Of a stretch of DNA of 64,000 nt, positions 53,639-63,487 are shown in pieces; position 1 is the stretch's first letter; every line of letters begins with the position of its first letter. Origin of the DNA: Sphingomonas sp. Ag1 (GTDB taxonomy: Bacteria > Pseudomonadota > Alphaproteobacteria > Sphingomonadales > Sphingomonadaceae); assembly GCF_000980895.1 (NCBI RefSeq), contig NZ_LAZX01000091.1, forward strand, positions 124,001 through 188,000, read 5' to 3'. The notes under the pieces were generated by a model. The model did not search any database, was not told where the DNA came from, and saw only the letters and a program-made list of their open reading frames with translations. A program made the translations under genes and the position numbers.

Positions 53639-53929
53639 ATGAAGCGCGCTGTTCCCCCCAGCCAGGCGATGCAACGTGTCCGTGTCGGCATGGTTGGCCT
53701 CGCCGCCGTGGTCCTGTTGATCGGGCTGGCGAGTGCGCTCTTCAATGCTGCCTCGCGCGAACAACCGGTGGTCGCCCCGCCCCGCGTGGAGGAAGTCGCC
53801 AACGTCGCCGATCCCTCCAATGCCGCGGCTGCGACGCCGGCGGCCGAGGACAATGAGCCCCTCGCGCAGCTCGGCGTTGCACCGAGCGCGACCGAAACCA
53901 GCCGAGTCCCGGCGGAACAGCCCCAGTGA
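53639..53929 (+). CDS. Hypothetical single-pass membrane protein
   Basis: A 96-residue protein with one membrane helix (RVGMVGLAAVVLLIGLASAL, about residues 13-34) and a Pro/Ala/Glu-rich, probably disordered periplasmic tail. The ATG at 53639 gives MKRAVPPSQAMQRVRVGMVG. An upstream TTG at 53585 overlaps the cysK stop. I see no family. It lies between cysK and the mraZ leader and may be cotranscribed with cysK. Confidence 0.5.
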   Translation: MKRAVPPSQAMQRVRVGMVGLAAVVLLIGLASALFNAASREQPVVAPPRVEEVANVADPSNAAAATPAAEDNEPLAQLGVAPSATETSRVPAEQPQ

Positions 53930-53943
53930 TCCCGTCCTTTCCC

Positions 53944-53960
53944 GGGAAATCCGGGGAAAC
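53944..53960 (+). promoter_or_regulatory. First MraZ-box pair (GGGGAA direct repeats)
   Basis: GGGAA at 53944 and again at 53954 (in CCCGGGAAATCCGGGGAAAC) are spaced exactly 10 bp, like the TGGG(A/G)-N5 repeats bound by MraZ. They lie about 280 bases before mraZ, on the same strand. Confidence 0.45.
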
Positions 53961-54074
53961 CCTCTTCGATCGTGCCGATTCTGGTCGGCTGCGCATGGTC
54001 GCGCCCGGAACGGGTCGGGAACATGCGAGCCGTTTGGCCTACCGGAGCCTCGTCTCCCCGCCAGAATAGGTTCT

Positions 54075-54110
54075 TTCCCCAATCTTCCCCGATTTTCCCT
54101 TCCCATCCCC
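54075..54110 (-). promoter_or_regulatory. MraZ-box array (four 10-bp repeats)
   Basis: TTCCCC at 54075 and 54085, TTCCCT at 54095 and ATCCCC at 54105 form four units spaced exactly 10 bp; on the minus strand they read GGGGAA-N4. MraZ binds such phased repeats and autoregulates the dcw operon. They lie about 130 bases before the mraZ start. The rest of the 309-base gap (53930-54238) holds a small stem GTCGCT/AGCGAC and a stem with a T run at 54184-54200; no gene is seen. Confidence 0.65.
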
Positions 54111-54183
54111 AACGGTCGCTGGTACTTCATAAGCGACAGAGGGGCAGGACCGCTGTTGCTTGATTGAAAAGTAACAACCGATG

Positions 54184-54200
54184 ACGGCTGGGCCGTTTTT
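54184..54200 (+). promoter_or_regulatory. Attenuator-like hairpin in the mraZ leader
   Basis: A 5-bp stem ACGGC/GCCGT with a 3-base loop is followed by TTTTT, 39 bases before the mraZ start. It is small, so it is only a candidate. Confidence 0.3.
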
Positions 54201-54238
54201 CGGGGCGAGAACTCCTGCGCGCCTTGTGCGAGGTGGGC

Positions 54239-54742
54239 GTGTCGGAACGGGTGGATTATCTTGGGAAGGGGGTCGGTCTTGTCGATGACAAGGGCCGGGT
54301 CGCGATTCCCAACACCCTGCGCGCCGCTCTGGCCCAGAACGCGCCGCGTCCCGACGGCAAGGATGGTGGCACCGTCCTGGTCGGTGTGCACCCGGACTTC
54401 CCGTGCCTGATCGCGCATGACCGCGGCTATGTCGAACATGCCAAGAATCAGCTGATCCAGCGTCAGGCCGAATCCGGCATCCGCACGGGCTCGAAGGAAT
54501 TCTACGCGCCGCGCATGCGGGGCGCCTCGGTCGAGCCGGTGCCCTTCGACGGCAGCGGCCGCTTCATCCTCCCGGCGGTCGAGCGGGAACTGGCCAACAT
54601 CACCGACATCGCCTTTTTCCTGGGCGATTACGAAAGCTTCATGATCTGGGATCCGCGCACGCTCATCGCCCATGACGGCGTCGACGAGATGGCCAAGCGC
54701 CATGCGACGATCCTGTGCCGCGACAAGGGGATCACGCTGTGA
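54239..54742 (+). CDS. mraZ: Transcriptional regulator MraZ
   Basis: A 167-residue AbrB-like DNA-binding protein that represses its own division and cell-wall operon. Each half has the MraZ fold: [20 protein letters not shown] and, in the second half, [18 protein letters not shown]. It is slightly longer than E. coli MraZ (152). GTG at 54239 was chosen because it sits after GAGG and gives [23 protein letters not shown] at 54233 and 54254 are alternatives. It overlaps rsmH by 4 bases (GTGA). Confidence 0.92.
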   Translation: MSERVDYLGKGVGLVDDKGRVAIPNTLRAALAQNAPRPDGKDGGTVLVGVHPDFPCLIAHDRGYVEHAKNQLIQRQAESGIRTGSKEFYAPRMRGASVEPVPFDGSGRFILPAVERELANITDIAFFLGDYESFMIWDPRTLIAHDGVDEMAKRHATILCRDKGITL

Positions 54743-55731
54743 GTTCCCGCCCCGACGCCGATGCACCGCATATCCCGGTGCTGCTCGACGAAGTTCTCGC
54801 CGCGCTTGCCCCCGAGCGCGGCGAGACCATGGTCGACGCCACCTTCGGTGCTGGTGGATACACCCGCGCGCTGCTTGGCGCTGGCGTGAAGGTCTATGCC
54901 TTTGATCGCGATCCTGACGCGATCACCGCCGGCCGCGCGCTGGAGGCGGCGGAGCCTGGCCTGACGCTGGTGCCGGCGGAATTCTCCCGCCTCGATCGTG
55001 AGCTCGCGGCGCTCGGCGCGGTGCCGGTCGATGGCGTGACGATGGATATCGGCGTTTCCTCCATGCACCTCGATCAGGCGGAGCGTGGCTTTTCGTTCCA
55101 GCAGGACGGCCCGCTCGACATGCGCATGAGCCAGGAGGGCGAAAGCGCGGCCGATTTCCTGAACACGGCCGACGAGGAGGATATCGCCAACGTCCTGTGG
55201 CGCTATGGCGAGGAGCCGAAGTCCCGCCGCGTCGCGCGCGCCATCGTGGCGGCACGCCCGCTCGCGACCACCGGCGATCTCGCCCGCGTGGTGCGCAAGG
55301 CGCTCGGCCATCGCCCGCATGACAAAAAGGATCCCGCCACGCGCGCCTTCCAGGCGGTGCGGATCCACATCAATCGCGAGCTGGATGAGCTGGCGGCCGG
55401 GCTGGAAGCTGCCGAACGGGTGCTCGCACCGGGCGGGCGGCTCGCCGTGGTCAGCTTTCATTCGCTCGAGGATCGGATGATCAAGCGGTTCCTGCGTGAA
55501 CGCAGCGGCGCGACGCCGGCGGGATCGCGCCATCGGCCTGCCGTCGCTGACGCGCGGGCACCGACTTTCGAGATCGTGGGGCGTGCGGTGCGCGCCAGTG
55601 CGGCGGAGGTGGCGCGCAATCCGCGCGCGCGCTCCGCGACATTGCGGACGGCGCGGCGGACAGCTGCGCCGGTGTGGGGTGACCAGGGGCAGAATGCGGC
55701 GGGCGGGCTGCGCGTGGAGGAAAGTGAATGA
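54739..55731 (+). CDS. rsmH: 16S rRNA m4C1402 methyltransferase
   Basis: A 330-residue SAM enzyme that methylates the N4 of C1402 of 16S rRNA. The N-terminal motif [13 protein letters not shown] is the RsmH signature, the SAM motif is [15 protein letters not shown], and FRSFQ-like [18 protein letters not shown] follows. The C-terminal part has [23 protein letters not shown] at 54739 is inside the mraZ stop; a frame extension to 54715 lies within mraZ. It overlaps ftsL by 4 bases (ATGA). Confidence 0.95.
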   Translation: MSSRPDADAPHIPVLLDEVLAALAPERGETMVDATFGAGGYTRALLGAGVKVYAFDRDPDAITAGRALEAAEPGLTLVPAEFSRLDRELAALGAVPVDGVTMDIGVSSMHLDQAERGFSFQQDGPLDMRMSQEGESAADFLNTADEEDIANVLWRYGEEPKSRRVARAIVAARPLATTGDLARVVRKALGHRPHDKKDPATRAFQAVRIHINRELDELAAGLEAAERVLAPGGRLAVVSFHSLEDRMIKRFLRERSGATPAGSRHRPAVADARAPTFEIVGRAVRASAAEVARNPRARSATLRTARRTAAPVWGDQGQNAAGGLRVEESE

Positions 55732-56408
55732 CGGCGTCCTATCGATTGAAGGGACTGGGGTGGTTCAGCGGCGTGGTGATCGTCTCGCTGAGCTTCTACC
55801 TGGTGAGCCTGCAGGTCGCGGCCGAGCGGAAACGCCTGGCGCAGATCGACGCCAAGATCAGCGCGGCGGAGCGGGAGATCCGCTCGCTGGAGACGGAGTT
55901 CGACGTTCGCGCGAACCTCGCCCAACTTGAGCGGTGGAACGGCAACACGCTCGCGCTCGTCGCGCCTACCGCTGGCCAGTTCGTGAAGGACGAGGCGCAG
56001 CTCGCCGCGATCAGCTTCCGTCCCGGTGCCACCATGCCGGGAGACAGCTCGGGCGCGATCCAGACTGCGCAGCTGATCGTCCCGGCTGGCGCCGCCGAAT
56101 TCGTCCCCGTCACCGCGCCGGCAGCGCCCGTCGCCGTTCCCCCGGCGGCGACCAAGGCCGTCAGCGTTCAGGTCGCGGCCAACACCGCCGCCCCCCGTCC
56201 GCTCGCAACCAAGGCGGCGCCGCCCGTGACGGAGCCGGTCAACGAACCGCGCCTCACCAAGGCCGCTGTCGTGCGGACGGCGGATGCGTCTGCAGGGTCG
56301 CTGCGCAAGGCGCATGCCGTCGCGATGCTCGACCGGTCGCTGCTCAGCGACGCAACCTTGGGTGACCTGATGAGCGGCGCGCGCTCGGAGCGGGGTCGCC
56401 TGCGTTGA
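55728..56408 (+). CDS. ftsL: Cell division protein FtsL-like
   Basis: A 226-residue bitopic membrane protein with one helix near residues 9-28 ([20 protein letters not shown]) and a short coiled coil with heptad Leu/Ile ([36 protein letters not shown]). Position between rsmH and ftsI and the topology identify it as FtsL, which bridges FtsQBL and the FtsWI synthase. It is long for FtsL because of a 130-residue Ala/Pro/Val-rich tail ([20 protein letters not shown]). The tail is probably disordered in the periplasm. Confidence 0.8.
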   Translation: MTASYRLKGLGWFSGVVIVSLSFYLVSLQVAAERKRLAQIDAKISAAEREIRSLETEFDVRANLAQLERWNGNTLALVAPTAGQFVKDEAQLAAISFRPGATMPGDSSGAIQTAQLIVPAGAAEFVPVTAPAAPVAVPPAATKAVSVQVAANTAAPRPLATKAAPPVTEPVNEPRLTKAAVVRTADASAGSLRKAHAVAMLDRSLLSDATLGDLMSGARSERGRLR

Positions 56409-56413
56409 ACACC

Positions 56414-58129
56414 ATGGTCGCCCGCACGACGCGCCCCACGCGCGTCAGCGACCAGCGGCAGGCCCTGCTGGCTACGCAGCACATGCGCCTGATGGTGCTG
56501 TTGCTCCTGTTTGCGGCTGGCATCCTGCTCGTGATCGGGCGACTGGCGATGCTCGCCTTTGATGGCGGGCCGCGCCGTACCGCCGCGATCAGCACCACGC
56601 CGCGCGGCGACATCGTCGATCGCAACGGCCAGCAGCTCGCGCGCACCATCGACGCCTGGACGATCGGCGTCCATCCGCGCCGCCTGCTCGGCGACCGTAG
56701 CGAGATTGCGAAGCGGCTGGCGGATCTGATGCCCGACGTCGGCGACCAGCACCATTTCTACCGGCTGATCACGCGCGATGTGAACTTCACCTACCTCAAC
56801 CGCCGCGCCTCGCCCGCGCTGGTGCAGGCGGTGAACGCGATCGGTGAGCCCGGAATCGTGTTCGATCGCGAGACGCAGCGTTTGTACCCGCAATCGACGA
56901 TGGCCGCGCACGTGCTTGGCTATATCGGCACCACGAAGAACGATCCGACGGTCCACGGCCGCCTCGGCATGGAACGCGCGCTGGACGAGCGGCTGCTCAA
57001 CCCGGCGCTCTCCGGCACGCCGGTCGCGCTCTCGATCGACAGCCGCGTCCAGGCCGCGATGGAAAGCGAGCTTGGTCAGTCGATGGCGAGCATGCAAGCG
57101 CGCGCCGCAGCCGGCGTCGTGCTCGATATTGATACCGGTGAAGTCATTGCCATGGTGTCGCTGCCGCTATTCAACCCCAATCGCGTCGGCATGGCCGGGA
57201 TCGAGCAGCTGCGGAACACCGTGACGCAGAGCGTCTATGAGCTCGGCTCCGCCTTCAAGCCGATCGCCATGGCAACCGCGATCGACACCGGCGTCGTCAC
57301 CGACATCTCGCGCCGCTTCGATGCGACTGCGCCGCTTCAGGTCGGCCGTTTCCGCATCAAGGACGATCACGCGCAGAACCGCTGGCTCAACATCCCTGAG
57401 ACGCTGATTCACTCGTCCAACATCGCCACCGCGCGCATCGCCGACGAAATCGGTGCCGAGCGGATGCAGACGATGTTCCGCAAGCTCGGCTTCGATACCA
57501 AGCCCGATATCGAACTGATCGAAAAGGGCCGCCCGCTGTGGCCGCATTACTGGGCGCGCACGACGGTGATGACGACCGCCTATGGCCACGGCATCGCCGT
57601 CACCCCGCTCCATCTGGCGAATGCTTATGCGACCCTGGTCAACGGCGGCGTCTGGCGCCCGACGACCTTGCTGAAGGTGGAGCCGGGCAAGGCACCCAAG
57701 GGGCGGCGCGTGATCAGCGAGACGACCAGCGCGCGGATGCGCCAGCTGCTGCGCCTCATCGTCACTCACGGAACCGGCCGCAAGGCGGAGGCGCCGGGCT
57801 ACCGCGTCGGCGGCAAGACCGGCACCGCTGAGGCGGCGGAAGGCGGCAGCTACGCCCGCAACCGCAACGTCTCCACCTTCGCCGCGGCTTTCCCGATGGA
57901 TGCGCCGCGCTATGTCGTGCTGACCATGATGGACAGTCCGAAGCGCGTGGAGGCCAATCTGTTCCAGACCACCGCCGCCTATACCGCGGCACCGGTCGTC
58001 AGCCGCGTGATCAGCCGCACCGGCGCGATGCTGGGTGTCATCCCGGACGCGCAGCGCGACATCGACACGCGGGAGCTGCAGGCGATCCTCTGGCACGCCC
58101 CGGGTGACAAGAAGGCGCAGGCGGAATGA
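56414..58129 (+). CDS. ftsI: Penicillin-binding protein 3 (division transpeptidase)
   Basis: A 571-residue peptidoglycan DD-transpeptidase of the septum. After a cytoplasmic tail and one membrane helix (LMVLLLLFAAGILLVIGRLA) comes the PBP dimerisation domain and the transpeptidase domain with the three motifs: SAFK (S279, K282), SSN (S334-N336) and KTG (K468-G470). All are intact, so it is active. ATG at 56414 was preferred; the TTG at 56405 overlaps the ftsL stop. It overlaps murE by 4 bases. Confidence 0.95.
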   Translation: MVARTTRPTRVSDQRQALLATQHMRLMVLLLLFAAGILLVIGRLAMLAFDGGPRRTAAISTTPRGDIVDRNGQQLARTIDAWTIGVHPRRLLGDRSEIAKRLADLMPDVGDQHHFYRLITRDVNFTYLNRRASPALVQAVNAIGEPGIVFDRETQRLYPQSTMAAHVLGYIGTTKNDPTVHGRLGMERALDERLLNPALSGTPVALSIDSRVQAAMESELGQSMASMQARAAAGVVLDIDTGEVIAMVSLPLFNPNRVGMAGIEQLRNTVTQSVYELGSAFKPIAMATAIDTGVVTDISRRFDATAPLQVGRFRIKDDHAQNRWLNIPETLIHSSNIATARIADEIGAERMQTMFRKLGFDTKPDIELIEKGRPLWPHYWARTTVMTTAYGHGIAVTPLHLANAYATLVNGGVWRPTTLLKVEPGKAPKGRRVISETTSARMRQLLRLIVTHGTGRKAEAPGYRVGGKTGTAEAAEGGSYARNRNVSTFAAAFPMDAPRYVVLTMMDSPKRVEANLFQTTAAYTAAPVVSRVISRTGAMLGVIPDAQRDIDTRELQAILWHAPGDKKAQAE

Positions 58130-59547
58130 GGCTGGGCGAACTCACCGGCGGCACCGAGACTGCGATCGTCACCGGCTTCGCGATCGATCACCGAAAGGTC
58201 GCGCCGGGCACGATCTTCGGTGCGTTCCAGGGCGCGCGGGTGAATGGCGAGGATTTCATCCCCGCCGCGATTACCTCCGGCGCGATTGCGGTCGTCGCCC
58301 GGCACGAGGCGGTGGTGGAGGGGGCGGTTCATATCGCCGACGACAATCCCCGCGCCCGCTTCGCCGCCTTGGCGGCGCGCTTCTTCGCGCCCTTTCCCGA
58401 GATCAACGTCGCCGTCACCGGCACCAACGGCAAGACCTCGACGGTCGAACTGACGCGGCAGCTGTGGCGCATGGCCGGACATCATGCCGCCTCGATCGGC
58501 ACGCTCGGCGTGACCACCGCCGGCGATCAGGTGTCGACCGGCCTGACCACGCCTGACGTCGTCACCTTCCTCTCCAACGTCGCCGGCCTGGCGCGCGAGG
58601 GGGTAACGCATCTCGCCTTTGAGGCGTCGAGCCACGGTCTGGAGCAATATCGCACGGAGGGGCTGCGCGTTTCCGCCGCCGCCTTCACCAACCTGTCGCG
58701 CGACCATCTCGACTATCACGGCGACATGGCGGCCTATTTCACCGCCAAGCTGCGCCTGTTCTCCGAGGTGCTGGCGCCTGACGGCACCGCCGTCGTCTGG
58801 GTCGATGATCCCCATGCCGAGCGTGTCGTCGACCTCGCACGCCAGCGCCGCAATCGTCTCATCACCGTGGGCGAGCATGGCGACGACCTGCGCCTCGTCA
58901 GCCGCGATCCGACCTTGCTGGGGCAGGGGCTGGTCATCGCCGCAGGCGGGCAGGAACACCGCGTCACGCTGCCGCTGATCGGTGCGTACCAGGCCGCCAA
59001 CGCCCTTGTTGCCGCGGGCCTGGTGATTGCCACCGGCGGCGACACCGCTGCCACCATTGCCGGCCTCGGCCGGTTGCAGCCGGTGCGCGGGCGGTTGGAG
59101 CGCGCGGTGATCTCGCCCGCCGGCGCGCCGGTCTATGTCGATTACGCCCATACGCCCGACGCGCTGGAGGCTGCCATCGCCGCGCTGCGCCCGCATGTCA
59201 CCGGGCGTCTGATCCTCGTGTTCGGCGCCGGCGGCGATCGTGACCAGGGCAAGCGTGAGCCGATGGGCGAAATCGCCGCCGCACACGCCGACGTGGTGAT
59301 CGTGACCGACGACAATCCACGCAGTGAGGATCCAGCGGTGATCCGCGCCGATGTTCTGAAGGGCGCGCCAGGCGCCACCGAACAGGGCGATCGCCGCAGC
59401 GCCATTCGCCAGGCGATCGCCATGGCGACGGCGGAGGACATCGTCCTCATCGCCGGCAAGGGACATGAGCAGGGGCAGATCGTCGGTGATCTCGTCCTGC
59501 CGTTCGACGACGTGACTGTAGCCAGGGAGGTAGCCGGTGAAGCGTAA
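58126..59547 (+). CDS. murE: UDP-MurNAc-tripeptide synthetase MurE
   Basis: A 473-residue ATP-dependent ligase adding the third residue to the peptidoglycan stem peptide. The ATP loop is AVTGTNGKTSTVELTR, the carbamylated-Lys region follows, and the DNPR motif (396-399) specifies meso-diaminopimelate. It is cytoplasmic. The start overlaps the ftsI stop (ATGA). A putative small ORF overlaps its last 11 bases. Confidence 0.95.
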   Translation: MRLGELTGGTETAIVTGFAIDHRKVAPGTIFGAFQGARVNGEDFIPAAITSGAIAVVARHEAVVEGAVHIADDNPRARFAALAARFFAPFPEINVAVTGTNGKTSTVELTRQLWRMAGHHAASIGTLGVTTAGDQVSTGLTTPDVVTFLSNVAGLAREGVTHLAFEASSHGLEQYRTEGLRVSAAAFTNLSRDHLDYHGDMAAYFTAKLRLFSEVLAPDGTAVVWVDDPHAERVVDLARQRRNRLITVGEHGDDLRLVSRDPTLLGQGLVIAAGGQEHRVTLPLIGAYQAANALVAAGLVIATGGDTAATIAGLGRLQPVRGRLERAVISPAGAPVYVDYAHTPDALEAAIAALRPHVTGRLILVFGAGGDRDQGKREPMGEIAAAHADVVIVTDDNPRSEDPAVIRADVLKGAPGATEQGDRRSAIRQAIAMATAEDIVLIAGKGHEQGQIVGDLVLPFDDVTVAREVAGEA

Positions 59548-59665
59548 GTTCGTGGTTCCGTCCAAGCCTGTTGTTGCCGAGGGTGCACAGCCGCCGCGGG
59601 AACGACGAAAGCTCGGGGTCCGCTACGAACTCGTCACCGGCGACACCGTCAGCGGGCTGCGTTGA
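59537..59665 (+). CDS. Possible 42-residue basic protein between murE and murF
   Basis: GTG at 59537 follows GGGAGG with a 6-base spacer and overlaps the end of murE by 11 bases. The 42 codons encode a basic, hydrophilic peptide starting KRKFVVPSKPVVAEG after the initiator and ending LVTGDTVSGLR. It bridges most of the 195-base murE-murF gap. No family is recognised; the ribosome binding site and operon position are the only support. Confidence 0.4.
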   Translation: MKRKFVVPSKPVVAEGAQPPRERRKLGVRYELVTGDTVSGLR

Positions 59666-59742
59666 CGCGCGCTTTTCCCCGTCAGGCACGCGGCCCGCGC
59701 GATCTCCGCGCGACCGGCGCAATCCCGGTGGTATAGGGCCGC

Positions 59743-61116
59743 ATGGACTCTCTTTGGACCTCTGAAGAAATCGCCGCTGCGACCGGCGGCGTCGCTGGGA
59801 CAGGCTTCGTCGCAGGCGGCATCGCGTTTGATTCGCGCGAAGTCGGCCCCGGCGATCTCTTCGTCGCGCTTGCCGGCGAGGCGACCGACGGGCATCGCTT
59901 TCTCGATCAGGCGTTCGCGCAAGGCGCCGCCGGCGCGATCGTCTCCGCCGACACCGATCATCCGCATGTCCGCGTCCCCGACACCTTCGCCGCGCTGGAG
60001 GATCTGGCGCGCGCCGCCCGTGCCCGCACCGCGGCGCGGGTGATCGGCGTCACTGGCTCGGTGGGCAAGACCTCGACGAAGGAGGCGCTGTTCGCGGCGC
60101 TCGACCGCGGCGATCCGGGTGAGGCGCATCGCTCGGTCAAAAGCTACAACAACCATACCGGCGTGCCGCTCAGCCTTGCTCGGATGCCGGCCGCCAGCCG
60201 CTTCGCCGTGCTCGAAATGGGGATGAACCATCCCGGTGAGCTGGCGCATCTCACCACCCTGGTCCGCCCGCATGTCGCGCTGGTGACCACCATTGCCCCC
60301 GCCCATACCGAATTCTTCCCCGACGAAAGCGCCATCGCCGACGCCAAGGGGGAGATTTTCCAGGGGCTGGAGCCCGGCGGTGTCGCGATCGTGCCCTATG
60401 ACAGCCCGCACCGCGAGCGGCTGATCGCCGCCGCGCGGCCCTATGCCGGCCGGATCGTCACCTTCGGCACCGATCGGCAGGCCGATGTGCACCCGATCGA
60501 GACGATGACGCTACGCACCGGCGGCACCTTCGTCACCGCAAAGGTCGGCGATCGCGAACTCAGCTTCACCATCGGCCAGCCCGGCGCGCATTGGGTGTCC
60601 AACGCGCTGGCCGTGCTCGCCGCGGTCGATGCGGCGGGCGGGGATCTCGGGCTCGCCGGACTTGCGCTCGCCGAACTCGGCGGCTTGCCGGGGCGGGGCG
60701 CGCGGCTGCTCGCGCCGGTTGACGGGGGTGAGGCGATCGTGATCGACGAAAGCTACAACGCCAATCCCGCCTCCATGGCCGCGACACTGTCGGTGCTCGC
60801 CGGTGAGGCCGGGCGCCACGTCGCAATATTGGGCGAAATGCGCGAACTCGGCGCCGGCTCACCGGGGTACCATCAGGCGCTCGCGGACCCGATCGAGGCG
60901 GCGCGCGTCGAAATGGCGCTGCTGGTCGGCGAAGCGATGGCGCCGCTCGCACAAGCGCTTGAGGGCCGGGTAAAATTCGTCCATGTGCCCACCGCCGCGG
61001 CGGCGCTGGAGGTTCTTCCCGGAATGCTCGCGCCGGGCGACGCGGTACTCGTCAAGGGATCGAACGGAGTCGGGCTGTCGCGGGTTGTCGCGGCACTCGC
61101 CGGGGGCATGGCATAG
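59743..61116 (+). CDS. murF: UDP-MurNAc-tripeptide:D-Ala-D-Ala ligase
   Basis: A 457-residue ATP-dependent ligase that adds D-Ala-D-Ala to the stem peptide. The P-loop is [16 protein letters not shown], the middle domain has [18 protein letters not shown], and the C-terminal domain has [16 protein letters not shown]. Length is normal. The start at 59743 begins [16 protein letters not shown]. The stop TAG shares a base with the GTG of mraY. Confidence 0.95.
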   Translation: MDSLWTSEEIAAATGGVAGTGFVAGGIAFDSREVGPGDLFVALAGEATDGHRFLDQAFAQGAAGAIVSADTDHPHVRVPDTFAALEDLARAARARTAARVIGVTGSVGKTSTKEALFAALDRGDPGEAHRSVKSYNNHTGVPLSLARMPAASRFAVLEMGMNHPGELAHLTTLVRPHVALVTTIAPAHTEFFPDESAIADAKGEIFQGLEPGGVAIVPYDSPHRERLIAAARPYAGRIVTFGTDRQADVHPIETMTLRTGGTFVTAKVGDRELSFTIGQPGAHWVSNALAVLAAVDAAGGDLGLAGLALAELGGLPGRGARLLAPVDGGEAIVIDESYNANPASMAATLSVLAGEAGRHVAILGEMRELGAGSPGYHQALADPIEAARVEMALLVGEAMAPLAQALEGRVKFVHVPTAAAALEVLPGMLAPGDAVLVKGSNGVGLSRVVAALAGGMA

Positions 61117-62186
61117 TGTTGTACTGGATCGCCGAGCAGCTCGGATTCCCGGGTGTTCTCAACCTCATCCGCTATCTGTCGTTCCGCACCGGCGGCGCGA
61201 TTGCGACGGCGCTGTTCATCGGCCTGATCATCGGCCCGCGCTTCATCGGCTGGCTCCGCGTCCGCCAGGGCAAGGGGCAGCCGATCCGTGCCGACGGCCC
61301 GCAGACTCACCTGGCAAAGCGCGGCACGCCCACCATGGGCGGGCTGATGATCCTCACCAGTCTTGCGCTGTCGATTCTGATCTGGATGGACCTGCGCAAC
61401 CCCTTCGTCTGGGCCTGCCTGTTCGTGACGCTGGGCTTCGGTGCGATCGGCTTCCTCGATGATTACGACAAGGTGCGAAAGGCGAGCACCGCGGGCGTCC
61501 CCGGGCGCGTCCGCCTGCTGCTCGAATTCGCCATCGCCGGCGCCGCCGCATGGATCATCAGCTACGAAAACGGGACCCAGCTGTTCCTGCCGTTCACCAA
61601 CGGGCTTTATCTGGACCTGGGCTGGTTCTTCCCGGTCTTCGCCGCGTTCACCATCGTCGCCTTCGGCAATGCGGTGAACCTGACCGACGGGCTCGACGGG
61701 CTGGCCACCATGCCGGTGATCATCGCCTCGGTCGCCTTCATGCTGATCGTCTACCTCGTCGGCAACGTGAAGTTCGCCGACTATCTCGGCATCCCGCATG
61801 TCGCGCGCGCCGGCGATCTGGCGATCTTCTGCGGCGCGATGATCGGCGCCGGCCTCGCCTTCCTCTGGTATAACGCGCCCCCGGCAGCGGTCTTCATGGG
61901 CGACACCGGCAGCCTCGCGCTGGGCGGCGCGCTCGGCACCATCGCGGTGGTCGCGCATCACGAGATCGTGCTCGGCATCATCGGCGGCCTCTTCGTGGTT
62001 GAGGCGATGAGCGTCATCATCCAGGTGTTCTGGTACAAGCGGACCGGCAAGCGCGTGTTCCGCATGGCGCCGATCCACCACCATTTCGAACAGCTCGGCT
62101 GGAGCGAGCCGACCGTCGTGATCCGCTTCTGGATCATCAGCCTCGTGCTGGCGCTCGCCGGCCTGTCGACGTTGAAGCTGCGGTGA
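61116..62186 (+). CDS. mraY: Phospho-MurNAc-pentapeptide transferase
   Basis: A 356-residue membrane enzyme that makes lipid I from UDP-MurNAc-pentapeptide and undecaprenyl phosphate. It has ten helices. The Mg-binding and catalytic motifs are [27 protein letters not shown] and the His-rich loop [16 protein letters not shown]. The GTG start at 61116 gives [13 protein letters not shown], the normal N-terminus. It overlaps murD by 4 bases. Confidence 0.96.
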   Translation: MLYWIAEQLGFPGVLNLIRYLSFRTGGAIATALFIGLIIGPRFIGWLRVRQGKGQPIRADGPQTHLAKRGTPTMGGLMILTSLALSILIWMDLRNPFVWACLFVTLGFGAIGFLDDYDKVRKASTAGVPGRVRLLLEFAIAGAAAWIISYENGTQLFLPFTNGLYLDLGWFFPVFAAFTIVAFGNAVNLTDGLDGLATMPVIIASVAFMLIVYLVGNVKFADYLGIPHVARAGDLAIFCGAMIGAGLAFLWYNAPPAAVFMGDTGSLALGGALGTIAVVAHHEIVLGIIGGLFVVEAMSVIIQVFWYKRTGKRVFRMAPIHHHFEQLGWSEPTVVIRFWIISLVLALAGLSTLKLR

Positions 62187-63487
62187 TCGTCTCCACCGCC
62201 TGGGCTGGCAAACGCTACGCCGTGCTGGGGCTCGCCCGCTCCGGCCTCGCCACCGTGCGCGCCCTCGCTGCGGCGGGGGCCTTTGTCGTTGCGTGGGACC
62301 AGGACGCGGCTGCGCGCGCGAAGGCAGAGGAGATCGACGGCGTCATCGTCCACGACATCGCCGCGCTCGACCTCACCGGTGCCGCGGGCCTCGTCGTCTC
62401 CCCCGGCGTCCCGCTCAACACGCATCCGATTGCCGCACAGGCGCGCGCGGCCGGAGTCCCGATCATCGGCGACATCGAACTGTTCGCCGAGGCGCGCGCC
62501 GAATTGCCCGCGCACAAGGTCGTCGGCATCACCGGCACCAACGGCAAATCGACCACGACGGCGCTGGTCGCGCACATCCTCGATGTCGCTAACCTGCCGG
62601 TGACGATGGGCGGCAACATCGGCCTCCCGATCCTTGGTCAGACCCCGCTCGCGCCGAACGATCGCGGCGCCGGCGTCTATGTGCTCGAACTATCAAGCTA
62701 CCAGATCGATCTGACGACCAGCCTCGACTGCGACGTCGCGGTGCTGCTCAACATCACCCCCGACCACCTCGACCGCTACGCCGATTTCGACGGCTATGCC
62801 GCGTCGAAGGCACGGCTTTTCGCGATGCAGTCGCCGGATCATGAGGCAGTCATCGGCATCGGCGACACGCCCTCGGCGCAGATCGCCCGTTCGCTCTCGG
62901 CCCGCGGTGAGCATCTGACCAAGATTGCGCCCGGCGTGTGCATGGATCGGTCCCGCTGGCCTTCGCTTCAGGGCCCGCACAACGCCCAGAACGCGCTCGC
63001 GGCCATCGCCGTCGCACAGGCGCTCGGCGTGGACGGGGCGACGATCGACCGCGCCTTGGAAAGCTTCCGCGGCTTGCCCCACCGGATGGAGCGGCTTGGC
63101 GAGGTAAACGGCGTCTCCTTCGTCAACGACAGCAAGGCGACCAACCCCGAAAGCGCCGCGCCCGCGCTGGCTGCGTTCAACCGCGTCCACTGGATCGTCG
63201 GCGGCAAGGGCAAGGGCGATGATCTCGACGCCTGCCTGCCGCACCTCGGCCATGTCGTGCGCGCCTACACGATCGGCGCGTCCGGCCCGGTCTTCGCCCG
63301 CGCGCTCGATGGCAAGGTGGAGGTCGAGCAGGCCGAAACGCTGGAACAGGCGGTCGCCAGCGCCGCACGGCAGGCGCAGCCCGGCGACACCGTGCTGCTG
63401 TCGCCGGCCGCTGCTTCCTTTGACCAGTTCCGCGATTACGAACATCGCGGCCAGGCATTTCGCGAAGCGGTGGAGGGGCTGTCTTGA
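62183..63487 (+). CDS. murD: UDP-MurNAc-L-Ala:D-Glu ligase
   Basis: A 434-residue cytoplasmic ligase adding D-glutamate. The N-terminal Rossmann-like domain has [18 protein letters not shown], the P-loop is [18 protein letters not shown], and the C-terminal domain has [17 protein letters not shown] and [19 protein letters not shown]. The GTG start overlaps the mraY stop. The downstream ftsW starts at TTG inside the murD stop (TTGA). Confidence 0.95.
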   Translation: MIVSTAWAGKRYAVLGLARSGLATVRALAAAGAFVVAWDQDAAARAKAEEIDGVIVHDIAALDLTGAAGLVVSPGVPLNTHPIAAQARAAGVPIIGDIELFAEARAELPAHKVVGITGTNGKSTTTALVAHILDVANLPVTMGGNIGLPILGQTPLAPNDRGAGVYVLELSSYQIDLTTSLDCDVAVLLNITPDHLDRYADFDGYAASKARLFAMQSPDHEAVIGIGDTPSAQIARSLSARGEHLTKIAPGVCMDRSRWPSLQGPHNAQNALAAIAVAQALGVDGATIDRALESFRGLPHRMERLGEVNGVSFVNDSKATNPESAAPALAAFNRVHWIVGGKGKGDDLDACLPHLGHVVRAYTIGASGPVFARALDGKVEVEQAETLEQAVASAARQAQPGDTVLLSPAAASFDQFRDYEHRGQAFREAVEGLS

